DNA of 64,000 nucleotides from an uncultured Eubacteriales bacterium (GTDB lineage Bacteria; Bacillota; Clostridia; Oscillospirales; CAG-382): positions 1 through 64,000 of the forward strand of contig CAKSOW010000001.1 of assembly GCA_934479825.1 (NCBI GenBank). Direction: 5' to 3'. The translations under genes and the position numbers were made by a program. The notes under the pieces were generated by a model that was given only the letters and a program-made list of their open reading frames with translations, had not been told where the DNA came from and made no database searches. Position 1 is the stretch's first letter. Every line of letters starts with the position of its first letter. Below are positions 50,928 through 59,332 of the stretch, in pieces.

Positions 50928-51572
50928 ATGGAACTCAAAGGAAAGAAAATCAATTTTCTTGGCGACAGCATTACGGAAGGAGCAGGAACCAGCTGTGAAG
51001 CGGCACGCTTTACCTGTGTATTAAAAGAGATAGCCGGTCTTGCGGAAATCCGCAATTATGGTATTGGCGGCACACGCATTGCCCGTCAGCAGACGGTTGT
51101 CAATGAGCAGTACGATAAGAACGATTATTGCGCCCGTTTCTCGGCAATGGATGACGATGCAGATGTCATCGTTGTGTTCGGCGGCACAAACGACTATGGC
51201 CACGGCGACGCACCGTTCGGAATCTTTTCCGACCGCACCCCGGAAACGTTTTGCGGAGCAGTTCACTACTTATTCCGCGGTCTTATCGAAAAATATCCGA
51301 CTAAACCGATTGTTGTCATTACGCCGCTGCATCGTGAAAACGATTATGTACCGAATGCTCTGCATGGCAAAATTTTAAAAGACTATGTCGATGTTATCCG
51401 CGAAGCAGCGGAGATGTATTCGCTGCCGGTGCTTGACTTATTTGCTTCTTTCGGCGTTTGCCCGGACATCCCGGCGCAGAAAGCGGCCTTTTGCCCGGAC
51501 GGACTTCATCCGAACGATGCGGGAAACAAGATGTTGGCTGAAAAACTGAAAAAGTTTTTGGAAGCCCTTTAA
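50928..51572 (+). CDS. SGNH/GDSL-family hydrolase
   Basis: A 214-residue enzyme of the SGNH hydrolase superfamily. Block I is FLGDSITEGAG (Ser nucleophile), block II is the Gly in YGIGGTRIA, block III is FGGTNDYG (Asn), and block V is PDGLHPNDAG (Asp and His). There is no signal peptide. Such enzymes deacylate lipids, sugars or polysaccharides; the substrate is not evident. Upstream GAGAGG supports the start. Confidence 0.88.
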   Translation: MELKGKKINFLGDSITEGAGTSCEAARFTCVLKEIAGLAEIRNYGIGGTRIARQQTVVNEQYDKNDYCARFSAMDDDADVIVVFGGTNDYGHGDAPFGIFSDRTPETFCGAVHYLFRGLIEKYPTKPIVVITPLHRENDYVPNALHGKILKDYVDVIREAAEMYSLPVLDLFASFGVCPDIPAQKAAFCPDGLHPNDAGNKMLAEKLKKFLEAL

Positions 51573-51620
51573 AAGATGCTTTTTGGCTTGCATACCCGGA
51601 AATTAGGAAAGGACATACCT

Positions 51621-52118
51621 ATGAAGAAAAACAACGAAGGCTTATACGGAACGGTTTCACTTTTGCTACACCGCTTTTTTGCCGTTTTTGCGCTGATACT
51701 TTTAGCACTCTCGGCTACCGGTGCGCTGTTAAACGGCGATAACGTCTTATTCTGCACCCAGATTCTTTGGATAGCGTTGTTTGCCGCCATGATTGCCGTG
51801 ACGTTTCTCATTACAGATTTCTTTGCGAAAAAGGGAATGGGTACGGTTCTTAACCGGGCGATTCATTTTGTGTTGTCCTACCTGTCCTTTTTGGCGGCCT
51901 TTGTGTTTGGCGGGGGAGCGGAGTCGTATTTCAAATCAAATACGGCGCTTACCAACCGTATTTTTATGATTGTATGCATGTCGTTCCTGTTTATCGGCGT
52001 GTACGCCGCTTTCGGTGTTGTACGGCTTGCTTTTCTTTCGCTTGTTCGCCGCAAAAAGCAAAAACCGGACGATTATCGGAGTTTATATTCCGATTTGAAT
52101 GCTTCGGGAAAAAACTAA
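51621..52118 (+). CDS. Four-helix membrane protein of unknown function
   Basis: A 165-residue protein with four predicted membrane helices (about 15-38, 45-66, 80-100 and 118-142) and a charged C-terminal tail (RRKKQKPDDYRSLYSDLN). The start is ATG 51621 with AGGAAAGG upstream. The topology resembles small conserved Firmicute membrane proteins of the DUF3021 type, but I do not recognise a family with certainty. It sits between a hydrolase gene and an rRNA methyltransferase gene. Confidence 0.7.
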   Translation: MKKNNEGLYGTVSLLLHRFFAVFALILLALSATGALLNGDNVLFCTQILWIALFAAMIAVTFLITDFFAKKGMGTVLNRAIHFVLSYLSFLAAFVFGGGAESYFKSNTALTNRIFMIVCMSFLFIGVYAAFGVVRLAFLSLVRRKKQKPDDYRSLYSDLNASGKN

Positions 52119-52182
52119 CCATTGTGTATCGCCGACGCGAGCCGGCGATATCTTTATGACAGAACGAAAAAACGAGGATATT

Positions 52183-53352
52183 ATGGGGCTAAATTTTGTT
52201 GAAACATCTGCAAAAAACGGATATACTTATGTCGCGACCTGCTTGTTCGGATTGGAAAAGTTTGTTGGTGAGGAGATCGATGCCTGCGGAGGAAAACGGC
52301 TTTCTACCATTGACGGCCGTGTTGTCTTTTCCGGGGATGAAGAACTTCTTGCACGAGTCAATCTGAATTTGCGCACAGCAGAGCGTGTTTATATTCAGGT
52401 CGGTGCGTTTCACGCCGAAAGCTTTACTGAACTGTTCGACGGCGTAAAAAAACTGCCGTGGGAACACTTTATCGGCAAGCGCGACGCGTTTCCCGTCAAA
52501 GGACACGCGATCAAATCGACGCTCCATTCGATTCCCGATTGCCAGAGCATCATCAAAAAAGCCGTAGTTGAACGCTTGAAAAACGCATATCACGTCGATT
52601 GGTTTGAAGAAACGGCGACCAAACTGCAAATCGAATTCTTTATCTTGAACGATGAAGTCTCCGTTATGCTCGATACCAGCGGACTGCCGCTTCATAAGCG
52701 CGGATACCGTACCGAAGCCGGCGCCGCACCCATTCGTGAAACGTTGGCGGCGGCGCTGGTAAAAATCGCACGTCCGAGAGAGGACGTCCGCTTTTGGGAC
52801 CCGTTCTGCGGCTCGGCCACCATTCCGCTTGAAGCGGCGCTTTTGATGACCGATACCGCACCGGGGCTTATGCGCGGATTTGCCGCGGAGAAATATTCAT
52901 TTCTTGACCGGAACATTTGGGAACGGGCAAGGGAAGAGGCACAGGAAAAAACTATCCGGAACAGTTCATTTTTGGCATATGCGTCGGACATTGACCGAAA
53001 TGTCTTGAAAACCGCTCTTGCCAATGTGCGCCGCGCCGGGATGGAAAAGCACGTCAAGGTGTTTGAAAAGGACGCGCTCACGCTTGCACCCGACGGTGTG
53101 CGCACGACGATTGTCTGCAATCCGCCATATGGCGAACGACTTGATTCCTTGCGTGAAGCGCGTGACCTCTACCGAAAAATGGGAACGGTTTTCCCGAAAC
53201 TTTCCCCGTGGCAGATCTATATCATCACGTCGGAGGAAGAGTTTGAACGCCTGTACGGCAAAAAAGCGGACAAGGTACGCAAGCTCTATAACGGCATGAT
53301 CAAGTGCGGCTATTATCAGTATTTCAGAAGAGACGAGGCACGTAAAGCATGA
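52183..53352 (+). CDS. THUMP-domain RNA methyltransferase (RlmL N-terminal/YpsC-like)
   Basis: A 389-residue protein. An N-terminal ferredoxin-like plus THUMP domain (about 1-155) is followed by a Rossmann methyltransferase domain with FWDPFCGSATIPLEAAL (SAM site) and CNPPYGERL (the NPPY catalytic motif). It corresponds to YpsC of Bacillus and the N-terminal half of E. coli RlmL, which makes m2G in 23S rRNA. The start at ATG 52183 (GAGG 5 nt upstream) gives the normal length; earlier ATGs have poor ribosome binding sites. Confidence 0.9.
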   Translation: MGLNFVETSAKNGYTYVATCLFGLEKFVGEEIDACGGKRLSTIDGRVVFSGDEELLARVNLNLRTAERVYIQVGAFHAESFTELFDGVKKLPWEHFIGKRDAFPVKGHAIKSTLHSIPDCQSIIKKAVVERLKNAYHVDWFEETATKLQIEFFILNDEVSVMLDTSGLPLHKRGYRTEAGAAPIRETLAAALVKIARPREDVRFWDPFCGSATIPLEAALLMTDTAPGLMRGFAAEKYSFLDRNIWERAREEAQEKTIRNSSFLAYASDIDRNVLKTALANVRRAGMEKHVKVFEKDALTLAPDGVRTTIVCNPPYGERLDSLREARDLYRKMGTVFPKLSPWQIYIITSEEEFERLYGKKADKVRKLYNGMIKCGYYQYFRRDEARKA

Positions 53353-54017
53353 TGCGTATCGATATGCACGTTCACACAAAAGAATCCAGCGAGTGCGGCA
53401 ACGTACCGGCGCGCGAAATCGTGGATATGTACAAGAACGCCGGGTATGACGCGATTGTCATTACCGACCATGCCTTGCCGCGCTATGTAAAGAAATTTTC
53501 TTCGGCCAAAGAAATGCTAAAAGTACAGCGTGAAGGATACTTGGCCGCGAAAGCGTATGCGGATCAGATTGGTTTTTCCGTGTTTTACGGCTGTGAATTC
53601 CGCTTTACCGAAGCGTATCAGACCGATTTTCTGGTGTATGGCGCTGACCCGGACTATTTTATGAATCGTCCGGAACTTTTGGAAACCCCGATTGATAAGG
53701 CGTTACCGGCGATGCGTGCCGATGGGCTTCTTGTGTATCAGGCGCACCCGTTCCGCAACAAAATGCAGATCATAGCGCCGGAGCTTTTAGACGGTGTCGA
53801 GGTGTATAACGGTCATAACGGCTATGATTCCCGAAACGGTTTTGCCATGCTTTGGGCAGAGCAATACAAACTGCATAAGATTTCCGGTTCGGATTTTCAC
53901 AACCCTTGCGACCTTGCACGCGGCGGGATCTTATGTCAGGAACCTGTTACCAATACAGCGTCCCTTGTGCATTGCTTAAAAAAACAAATGTATCAATTGA
54001 TTGTCAGTTTAAATTAA
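53349..54017 (+). CDS. PHP-domain phosphoesterase-like protein
   Basis: A 222-residue PHP domain with MRIDMHVHTKESSECG (metal site 1), VITDHALPR, a His in VYQAHPFRN and GSDFHNPCDL near the end. It probably hydrolyses a phosphoester; the substrate is unknown. It overlaps the rRNA methyltransferase stop by 4 nt (ATGA) and is followed 14 nt later by a metallophosphoesterase gene, so two different metal phosphatases are co-expressed. Confidence 0.88.
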   Translation: MMRIDMHVHTKESSECGNVPAREIVDMYKNAGYDAIVITDHALPRYVKKFSSAKEMLKVQREGYLAAKAYADQIGFSVFYGCEFRFTEAYQTDFLVYGADPDYFMNRPELLETPIDKALPAMRADGLLVYQAHPFRNKMQIIAPELLDGVEVYNGHNGYDSRNGFAMLWAEQYKLHKISGSDFHNPCDLARGGILCQEPVTNTASLVHCLKKQMYQLIVSLN

Positions 54018-54031
54018 AAGGAGTCCTATTT

Positions 54032-55165
54032 ATGTCTTTACCCGTTCTTCTTCCGGAATTCAAAACTTGCCCGGCCGTGTTTGCCGTAAAAAACGATTAT
54101 CAGATCATGGTTCCCGTCAAAAGCGACGTACTGTTCTGGGTAACGGTTGGCGGCAAGAATTATTATGACCACTCCAACGGTATCATCCGTTCTTCGACAC
54201 GTATGCACCGTGTCAATATCCCTATGAGCGAACTGAACAGAACCGGGGAATATACCGTCACTTACCGGAAGATTATCGACCGAAAACCGTATTTTGCCGA
54301 AACCGAAGAACCCGTGTCGGCGACTTATTCGTTTCGCCCTGTGCCGGATTCGGACAACATCCGGATCTATCATCTTTCCGATACGCACGGCCGCTTTGAA
54401 TTTCCTGCCAAGGCTGCAACCTATTTCGGGGAAAATCTCGACCTGTTTGTTTTAAACGGCGATATTCCCGACCACAGCGGTAACGTTGAAAACTTCGATC
54501 TGATTTTTCAGCTTTGTGAAGCGGTAACGCATGGTTCACGCACCTGTGTGTTTTCGCGCGGAAACCACGATACGCGCGGCTTTTATGCAGAAAATATTGC
54601 GGATTTCACGCCCACCGAGAACGGACATTCTTATTATACGTTCCGCGTCGGCGCAGTGTGGGGAATCGTAATGGATTGCGGCGAGGACAAGACGGACGAC
54701 CATGCGGAATACGGTCATACGGTCTGCTGTCACGAATTCCGCTTAGAGGAAACGGAGTATTTGAAAAAGGTGATTGCCGGGGCGAAGGACGAATATTTGG
54801 CTGACGGCGTGAAATACCGCCTTGTGGTGGTACATAATCCGTTTTCCTTTACGATAGAAGCACCGTTTGATATCGAACAGCCGCTCTTTTCGGAGTGGTT
54901 AAAACTATTGGGTGAACATGTGAAACCCGAGCTTTTTCTGACGGGACACCTGCACACAACTGAAATTTCGCCAATCGGCGGACAACTTGACAGCAAAGGC
55001 CAGATCTGCCCGGTTATCGTCGGTTCAAAACCCGAAACGGATCCGCAAACCCAAAAACATATCGGTTTTATCGGTTGCGCCCTTACGCTATCGGGCGGAA
55101 AAGCACATATTTCGTTTACGGATTCCGAACACCATGTGCGGGAAGAACAGACCCTGACGCTGTAA
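54032..55165 (+). CDS. Calcineurin-like metallophosphoesterase
   Basis: A 377-residue protein. The first 100 residues form a beta-rich N-terminal domain resembling those of purple-acid-phosphatase-like proteins. The metallophosphoesterase domain follows with HLSDTHGRFEF, NGDIPDHSG, SRGNHDTRG, VHNPFSF and TGHLHTTE, i.e. all five metal-binding motifs. There is no signal peptide. The start is ATG 54032 with AAAGGAG upstream. The substrate cannot be told. Confidence 0.88.
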   Translation: MSLPVLLPEFKTCPAVFAVKNDYQIMVPVKSDVLFWVTVGGKNYYDHSNGIIRSSTRMHRVNIPMSELNRTGEYTVTYRKIIDRKPYFAETEEPVSATYSFRPVPDSDNIRIYHLSDTHGRFEFPAKAATYFGENLDLFVLNGDIPDHSGNVENFDLIFQLCEAVTHGSRTCVFSRGNHDTRGFYAENIADFTPTENGHSYYTFRVGAVWGIVMDCGEDKTDDHAEYGHTVCCHEFRLEETEYLKKVIAGAKDEYLADGVKYRLVVVHNPFSFTIEAPFDIEQPLFSEWLKLLGEHVKPELFLTGHLHTTEISPIGGQLDSKGQICPVIVGSKPETDPQTQKHIGFIGCALTLSGGKAHISFTDSEHHVREEQTLTL

Positions 55166-55237
55166 GTCAACTTTGGCGAAAGACTTCGCGAAGTGCCAAA
55201 ATAAATGTTAAAAAAATGTTAATATTAGAAAAAATAC

Positions 55238-55266
55238 TTGATTTTTTCTCTTGACAGGTATACAAT
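55238..55266 (+). promoter_or_regulatory. groESL promoter
   Basis: TTGATT (55238-55243), a 17-nt spacer and TACAAT (55261-55266). The CIRCE operator covers the transcription start region just downstream. Confidence 0.75.
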
Positions 55267-55278
55267 ACACAATGTGGG

Positions 55279-55305
55279 TTAGCACTTGATAAATTTGAGT
55301 GCTAA
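55279..55305 (+). promoter_or_regulatory. CIRCE element (HrcA operator)
   Basis: TTAGCACTT-N9-GAGTGCTAA, with one mismatch to the consensus TTAGCACTC-N9-GAGTGCTAA. HrcA repressor binds here and groESL is induced by heat or unfolded proteins. The hrcA gene itself is not in the window. Confidence 0.95.
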
Positions 55306-55344
55306 ACAAATGAAAATGTAATTCATCATTTAGGAGGAATAAAA

Positions 55345-55632
55345 ATGAAATTGAAACCTCTTTCCGACAGAGTTGTTTTAAAAGCTCTCGAAGCAGAAGA
55401 AACCACCAAAGGCGGTATTATTCTTACCGCATCGGCACAAGAGAAACCGAGCATCGCCGAAGTAATCGAAGTTGGTCCCGGCGGCATGGTAGACGGCAAG
55501 GAAGTCGTTATGACGGTTAAAAAGGGTGATAAGGTCATCACCAGCAAATATTCCGGCACGGAAGTCAAACTTGACGGCGTTGAATATTCTGTTGTAAGAC
55601 AGAGCGATATTCTCGCAGTCGTAGAAGACTGA
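55345..55632 (+). CDS. groES: Co-chaperonin GroES
   Basis: A 95-residue Hsp10 with MKLKPLSDRVVLKALEAEE and the mobile-loop region KGGIILTASAQEKPS, then GTEVKLDGVEYSVVRQSDIL. It caps the GroEL ring during folding. It starts 8 nt after TAGGAGG and is followed by groEL 25 nt later. Confidence 0.97.
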   Translation: MKLKPLSDRVVLKALEAEETTKGGIILTASAQEKPSIAEVIEVGPGGMVDGKEVVMTVKKGDKVITSKYSGTEVKLDGVEYSVVRQSDILAVVED

Positions 55633-55657
55633 TCCGGCATCACAGGAGGTAAGATTT

Positions 55658-57280
55658 ATGTCTAAGGAACTTGCATACGGCATTGACGCAAGAAATGCAT
55701 TGAAAAAAGGTGTGGACGCTGTTGCGGACACTGTAAAAGTAACGCTCGGCCCGAAGGGCAGAAACGTTGTTTTGGATAAGAAATTCGGTTCTCCGTTGAT
55801 TACAAACGACGGTGTTACCATTGCAAAAGAAGTTGATTTGGAAGACCCGATGGAAAACATGGGTGCACAGCTTTTGAAAGAAGTTGCGACCAAGACCAAC
55901 GACGCGGCCGGCGATGGCACGACCACCGCTATTCTTCTCGCTCAGGCTTTTGTAAGAGAAGGTATGAAGAACGTTGCGGCCGGCGCTAACCCCATGATCC
56001 TCAGAAAGGGTATTCAGAAAGCCGTTAATAAGGCAGTTGAGTCCCTTAAAGAGATTTCCAAGAAAGTCAACGGTTCTGGCGATATCGCACGTGTCGGTGC
56101 TGTTTCTTCGGCTGACGAAGTTATCGGTAAGTTGATTGCAGACGCTATGGAAAAGGTTACTTCGGACGGTGTTATTACGGTTGAGGAATCCAAATCCGCT
56201 GAAACGTACTGCGAAGTTGTTGAAGGTATGCAGTTTGACCGCGGCTACATTTCCCCGTACATGGTTACGGATACCGATAAAATGGAAGCTGTTATTGATG
56301 ACGCACTTCTTCTCATTACCGATAAGAAGATTTCCAACATTCAGGATATCCTGCCGCTTCTTGAACAGCTTGTTCAGTCCGGCAAAAAGCTTGTTATCAT
56401 TGCCGAAGATATCGAAGGCGAAGCACTTTCGACCTTGCTTGTCAACAAGTTGAGAGGCACATTTACCTGCGTAGCTGTCAAAGCTCCGGGCTTTGGCGAC
56501 AGACGTAAGGAAATGCTTACGGATATTGCTATCTTAACCGGCGGCGAAGTCATTTCGTCCGACCTTGGTCTTGAACTGAAAGACACTACGCTTGAACAGC
56601 TTGGTAAGGCTCGTCAGGTTAAGGTCAACAAGGAAAATACCATTATCGTCGGCGGTGCAGGGGATTCCGAAAAGATCAAGGCAAGAATCGGCCAGATCAA
56701 AGCGGCTATCGAAACGACCACTTCCGAGTTTGACAAGGAAAAATTACAGGAAAGACTGGCAAAGCTTTCCGGCGGTGTTGCTGTTATCAAGGTTGGTGCG
56801 GCAACGGAAACCGAAATGAAAGAAAAGAAGCTCCGTATTGAAGATGCTCTTAATGCTACCAAGGCAGCTGTTGAAGAGGGTATCGTACCGGGCGGCGGAA
56901 CGGCATTTGCCAACATTCTTCCGACGGTTGCAAAACTCCTTGATGAGACTGAGGGCGATGAAAAGACAGGCGTTGCCATTGTTGTAAAAGCTCTTGAAGA
57001 ACCGATTCGTCAGATTGCGTTTAACGCAGGTAAAGACGGCTCCGTTATTCTTGATAAGATCCTTAACAGCGGCAAGACCGGTTACGGTTACGATGCATAC
57101 AACGATACGTTCGTCGATATGATGGAAGCTGGTATCGTTGACCCGACCAAGGTTTCGAGAAGTGCATTGCAGAATGCGGCTTCGGTTGCATCGATGATTC
57201 TCACCACAGAAGCGCTTGTTGCGGATAAACCGGAACCCCCGGCCGCAGCTCCTGCCGCTCCCGCTCCGGGCATGTATTAA
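55658..57280 (+). CDS. groEL: Chaperonin GroEL
   Basis: A 540-residue Hsp60 with the ATP-site motifs LGPKGRNVVLDKKFG and NDAAGDGTTTA, and GGGTAFANI near the C-terminus. The C-terminal tail is Ala/Pro-rich and ends APAPGMY, instead of the usual GGM repeats that line the folding cavity. Regulation is by the CIRCE element upstream of groES. Confidence 0.97.
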   Translation: MSKELAYGIDARNALKKGVDAVADTVKVTLGPKGRNVVLDKKFGSPLITNDGVTIAKEVDLEDPMENMGAQLLKEVATKTNDAAGDGTTTAILLAQAFVREGMKNVAAGANPMILRKGIQKAVNKAVESLKEISKKVNGSGDIARVGAVSSADEVIGKLIADAMEKVTSDGVITVEESKSAETYCEVVEGMQFDRGYISPYMVTDTDKMEAVIDDALLLITDKKISNIQDILPLLEQLVQSGKKLVIIAEDIEGEALSTLLVNKLRGTFTCVAVKAPGFGDRRKEMLTDIAILTGGEVISSDLGLELKDTTLEQLGKARQVKVNKENTIIVGGAGDSEKIKARIGQIKAAIETTTSEFDKEKLQERLAKLSGGVAVIKVGAATETEMKEKKLRIEDALNATKAAVEEGIVPGGGTAFANILPTVAKLLDETEGDEKTGVAIVVKALEEPIRQIAFNAGKDGSVILDKILNSGKTGYGYDAYNDTFVDMMEAGIVDPTKVSRSALQNAASVASMILTTEALVADKPEPPAAAPAAPAPGMY

Positions 57281-57356
57281 TCGCTCGTTCGCACAGGCGA
57301 AAGGGAGAACCGGCTTTTCTTAGAAGAAAAGCTGAACAAAGAAATTAAATTTTTAA

Positions 57357-57400
57357 CGCGAGACGATTTGATAACTCAAACCGTCTCGCGTTGCATTTTT
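57357..57400 (+). terminator. groESL terminator, NTGA-NNNN-TCAN hairpin (copy 4)
   Basis: ACGCGAGACGATTTGA (57357-57372), loop TAAC, and its complement (57377-57392) with one mismatch, followed by a T-rich run. It belongs to the same hairpin family as 8983, 18135, 37581 and 57477. A small GGCTTTTCTT/AAGAAAAGC hairpin precedes it near 57312. Confidence 0.75.
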
Positions 57401-57476
57401 GCTACTTTTTTGTACAAAAGAAACGTAATGTAAATCTGTACTTTTTAAGATTTCGGAAAGTTCCAAAAACAAACGA

Positions 57477-57510
57477 TGCGCGGCAGTCTGAATTTTCAGA
57501 CTGCCGCGCA
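57477..57510. repeat. Intergenic hairpin with NTGA-NNNN-TCAN apex (copy 5)
   Basis: TGCGCGGCAGTCTGA (57477-57491) and its perfect complement (57496-57510). Read on the minus strand the region after it contains several T runs, so it could end the 57.5-64 kb operon. Confidence 0.7.
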
Positions 57511-57564
57511 CCAAAATTTTAGTTCCTTTGACTTACTTTTCTTAAAAGAAAAGCGGAAGAAGTG

Positions 57565-58575
57565 TTACGCCATCGTTTTTAACATTTCCAAGGATACTTC
57601 ATAAGTACATGGCTCGCCGGCGGTATACTTCCGGTATTCTTCCGCCATGTATTCTGCCATGCGGTGAACCTCGTTACCGCTGCTTCCGGCAATATGCGGA
57701 GTCAGAACGCAGTTGTCAAGCTTATAAAACGCATGCCCAGCCACCGGCGGTTCGGGGTCGGTAACATCCAAAAGCGCAGTGATATCCGGACGGTTTTCCA
57801 TATGTCGGACCAGGTCATTTTCAATCACCTGCGCGCCGCGTCCGGTATTGATAAATACGGCGTTTTTACGCATAAGCGAAAATAGCGTATAATCAAGCAT
57901 TCCTTTGGTCTGTTCGTTGTTTGCCAAGTGATTGGATACAACAAAAGCTTTTGAGAACAATTCTTCTAAGCTGCATTTTGTTACCTTTAACTGCTCTGCT
58001 TTTTCATCGGATAAAAACGGATCAAATACAAGGCACTTCAAATGCAGTGCATTCAACCGTTCGATTACCATCTTTCCTATCATTCCGGCACCGATGACAC
58101 CGACCGTTTCATCATATACCCCCGGATATTCAGAAAAACGTGCACGCGCCTCTTTATGCGATCGTTTGTTCAAACGCGACGACGCAAAAAAGCCTTTTAA
58201 CGCCAAAATAATCTGCGCGGTCGTATACTCCGCTACCGGTACAGCGTTAGCCGCCCATGCCGAAAACACCTTGATACCGCATTTCAAAAAAGGCTCTGCA
58301 AAATAACGTACCGTGCCGGCGGCATAAAAAATGCATTTTAAAGCCGGAAAATATGCAGCAATTTCTTTTTCATCAAACAACGGCATTCCCCAAGTAGAAA
58401 AAATATACTCTGTGTGCTGAAAGCTGTCCGGATTTTCCAAAATTGCTTTTTTATTGTACAGGGTCCGGTCAAGTCCGGCGGCTGATTCGAGTTTTTCAAG
58501 AACCGCGGTGCTGTATACCCTCTCAATGTCGTCAAAATGCTCGCTTAACAAAATACTTTTTTTATTTTGACCCAT
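57565..58575 (-). CDS. D-isomer-specific 2-hydroxyacid dehydrogenase family protein
   Basis: A 336-residue NAD-dependent dehydrogenase. The NAD motif is VGVIGAGMIGKMV; catalytic segments INTGRGAQV (Arg), LDVTDPEPP (Glu) and LTPHIAGSSG (His) are present and well ordered. It converts a 2-hydroxy acid to the 2-keto acid or the reverse. It is the last gene of the right-hand operon, 3 nt after the isomerase gene. Confidence 0.88.
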   Translation of the reverse strand: MGQNKKSILLSEHFDDIERVYSTAVLEKLESAAGLDRTLYNKKAILENPDSFQHTEYIFSTWGMPLFDEKEIAAYFPALKCIFYAAGTVRYFAEPFLKCGIKVFSAWAANAVPVAEYTTAQIILALKGFFASSRLNKRSHKEARARFSEYPGVYDETVGVIGAGMIGKMVIERLNALHLKCLVFDPFLSDEKAEQLKVTKCSLEELFSKAFVVSNHLANNEQTKGMLDYTLFSLMRKNAVFINTGRGAQVIENDLVRHMENRPDITALLDVTDPEPPVAGHAFYKLDNCVLTPHIAGSSGNEVHRMAEYMAEEYRKYTAGEPCTYEVSLEMLKTMA

Positions 58576-58578
58576 GTT

Positions 58579-59328
58579 TCATTCCTCCGCGATTTTCCGC
58601 AGTGCATCTGCCTCTGTGGCAAGTGATGTTATATTCCCGTCCGGCATGAATTCCAAGAGCAGGGTTTTGTTTGTGTCAAATGCGGCAAGGTATTTTTTCC
58701 AGACATCCACTGCTTCACAAAGTGGATTCTTTTGCTCGCCTTTCCAGTTGAACACGTGGATATGCTCGGTATACGGCGCAAGAAGTTTTGCATATGCGAT
58801 GTTTTCTTCTTCGCTCTTGAACTGATTGGGTTGCCAATACATCTTAAAATGCGGCGAATGGACGGCTTTCATCAGTTCAAGCGCTGTTTCTTTGGTATCG
58901 GTAAATGTCCAATTGTGGCACTCCATGCAGAAAATGACCTCTTGCTTTTTACCGATTTCGGCAATTTCCCGGCAAACCGAGAAGAAAGCGTTTTTCTTTT
59001 CGGCTGTATAGGCTGCACTGCCCTCATTTCCGGCCCAAAGGCGGACGATATTGGTTCCGAGCGCTTTGGCGGCCGCACAGATCGGTTCAAGGTCAGCCAA
59101 AGGCGACATACCAATCCGAAAATAACTGCCATAGGAGGAACAGCAAACGCCGTAATTCTTTTGAAGTGCTGCAATATGCCGGATTTTTTCCGGTTCATTC
59201 GACGGCGCATGGACGTCGCCGCCCCATTCGATATAGTCAAGCTTTGTTTCTTTCATAGCCTGCAAGATTTCCTCCGGCGTATGAGCACGAAAGGAAACCG
59301 AAACAAGCCCCAGACGATAAGCACACAT
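58579..59328 (-). CDS. Sugar phosphate isomerase/epimerase (AP-endonuclease-2 TIM barrel)
   Basis: A 249-residue TIM-barrel protein of the sugar isomerase/epimerase family. Metal ligands are suggested by the Glu in FCMECHNWTF, Asp/His in the central strands, HIHVFNW and the C-terminal LLEFMPDG. Members act on keto- or aldo-sugars and inosose. The start is ATG 59328 (AAGGAA upstream, within the end of the preceding gene); the genes are nearly contiguous. Confidence 0.85.
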   Translation of the reverse strand: MCAYRLGLVSVSFRAHTPEEILQAMKETKLDYIEWGGDVHAPSNEPEKIRHIAALQKNYGVCCSSYGSYFRIGMSPLADLEPICAAAKALGTNIVRLWAGNEGSAAYTAEKKNAFFSVCREIAEIGKKQEVIFCMECHNWTFTDTKETALELMKAVHSPHFKMYWQPNQFKSEEENIAYAKLLAPYTEHIHVFNWKGEQKNPLCEAVDVWKKYLAAFDTNKTLLLEFMPDGNITSLATEADALRKIAEE

Positions 59329-59332
59329 GACG

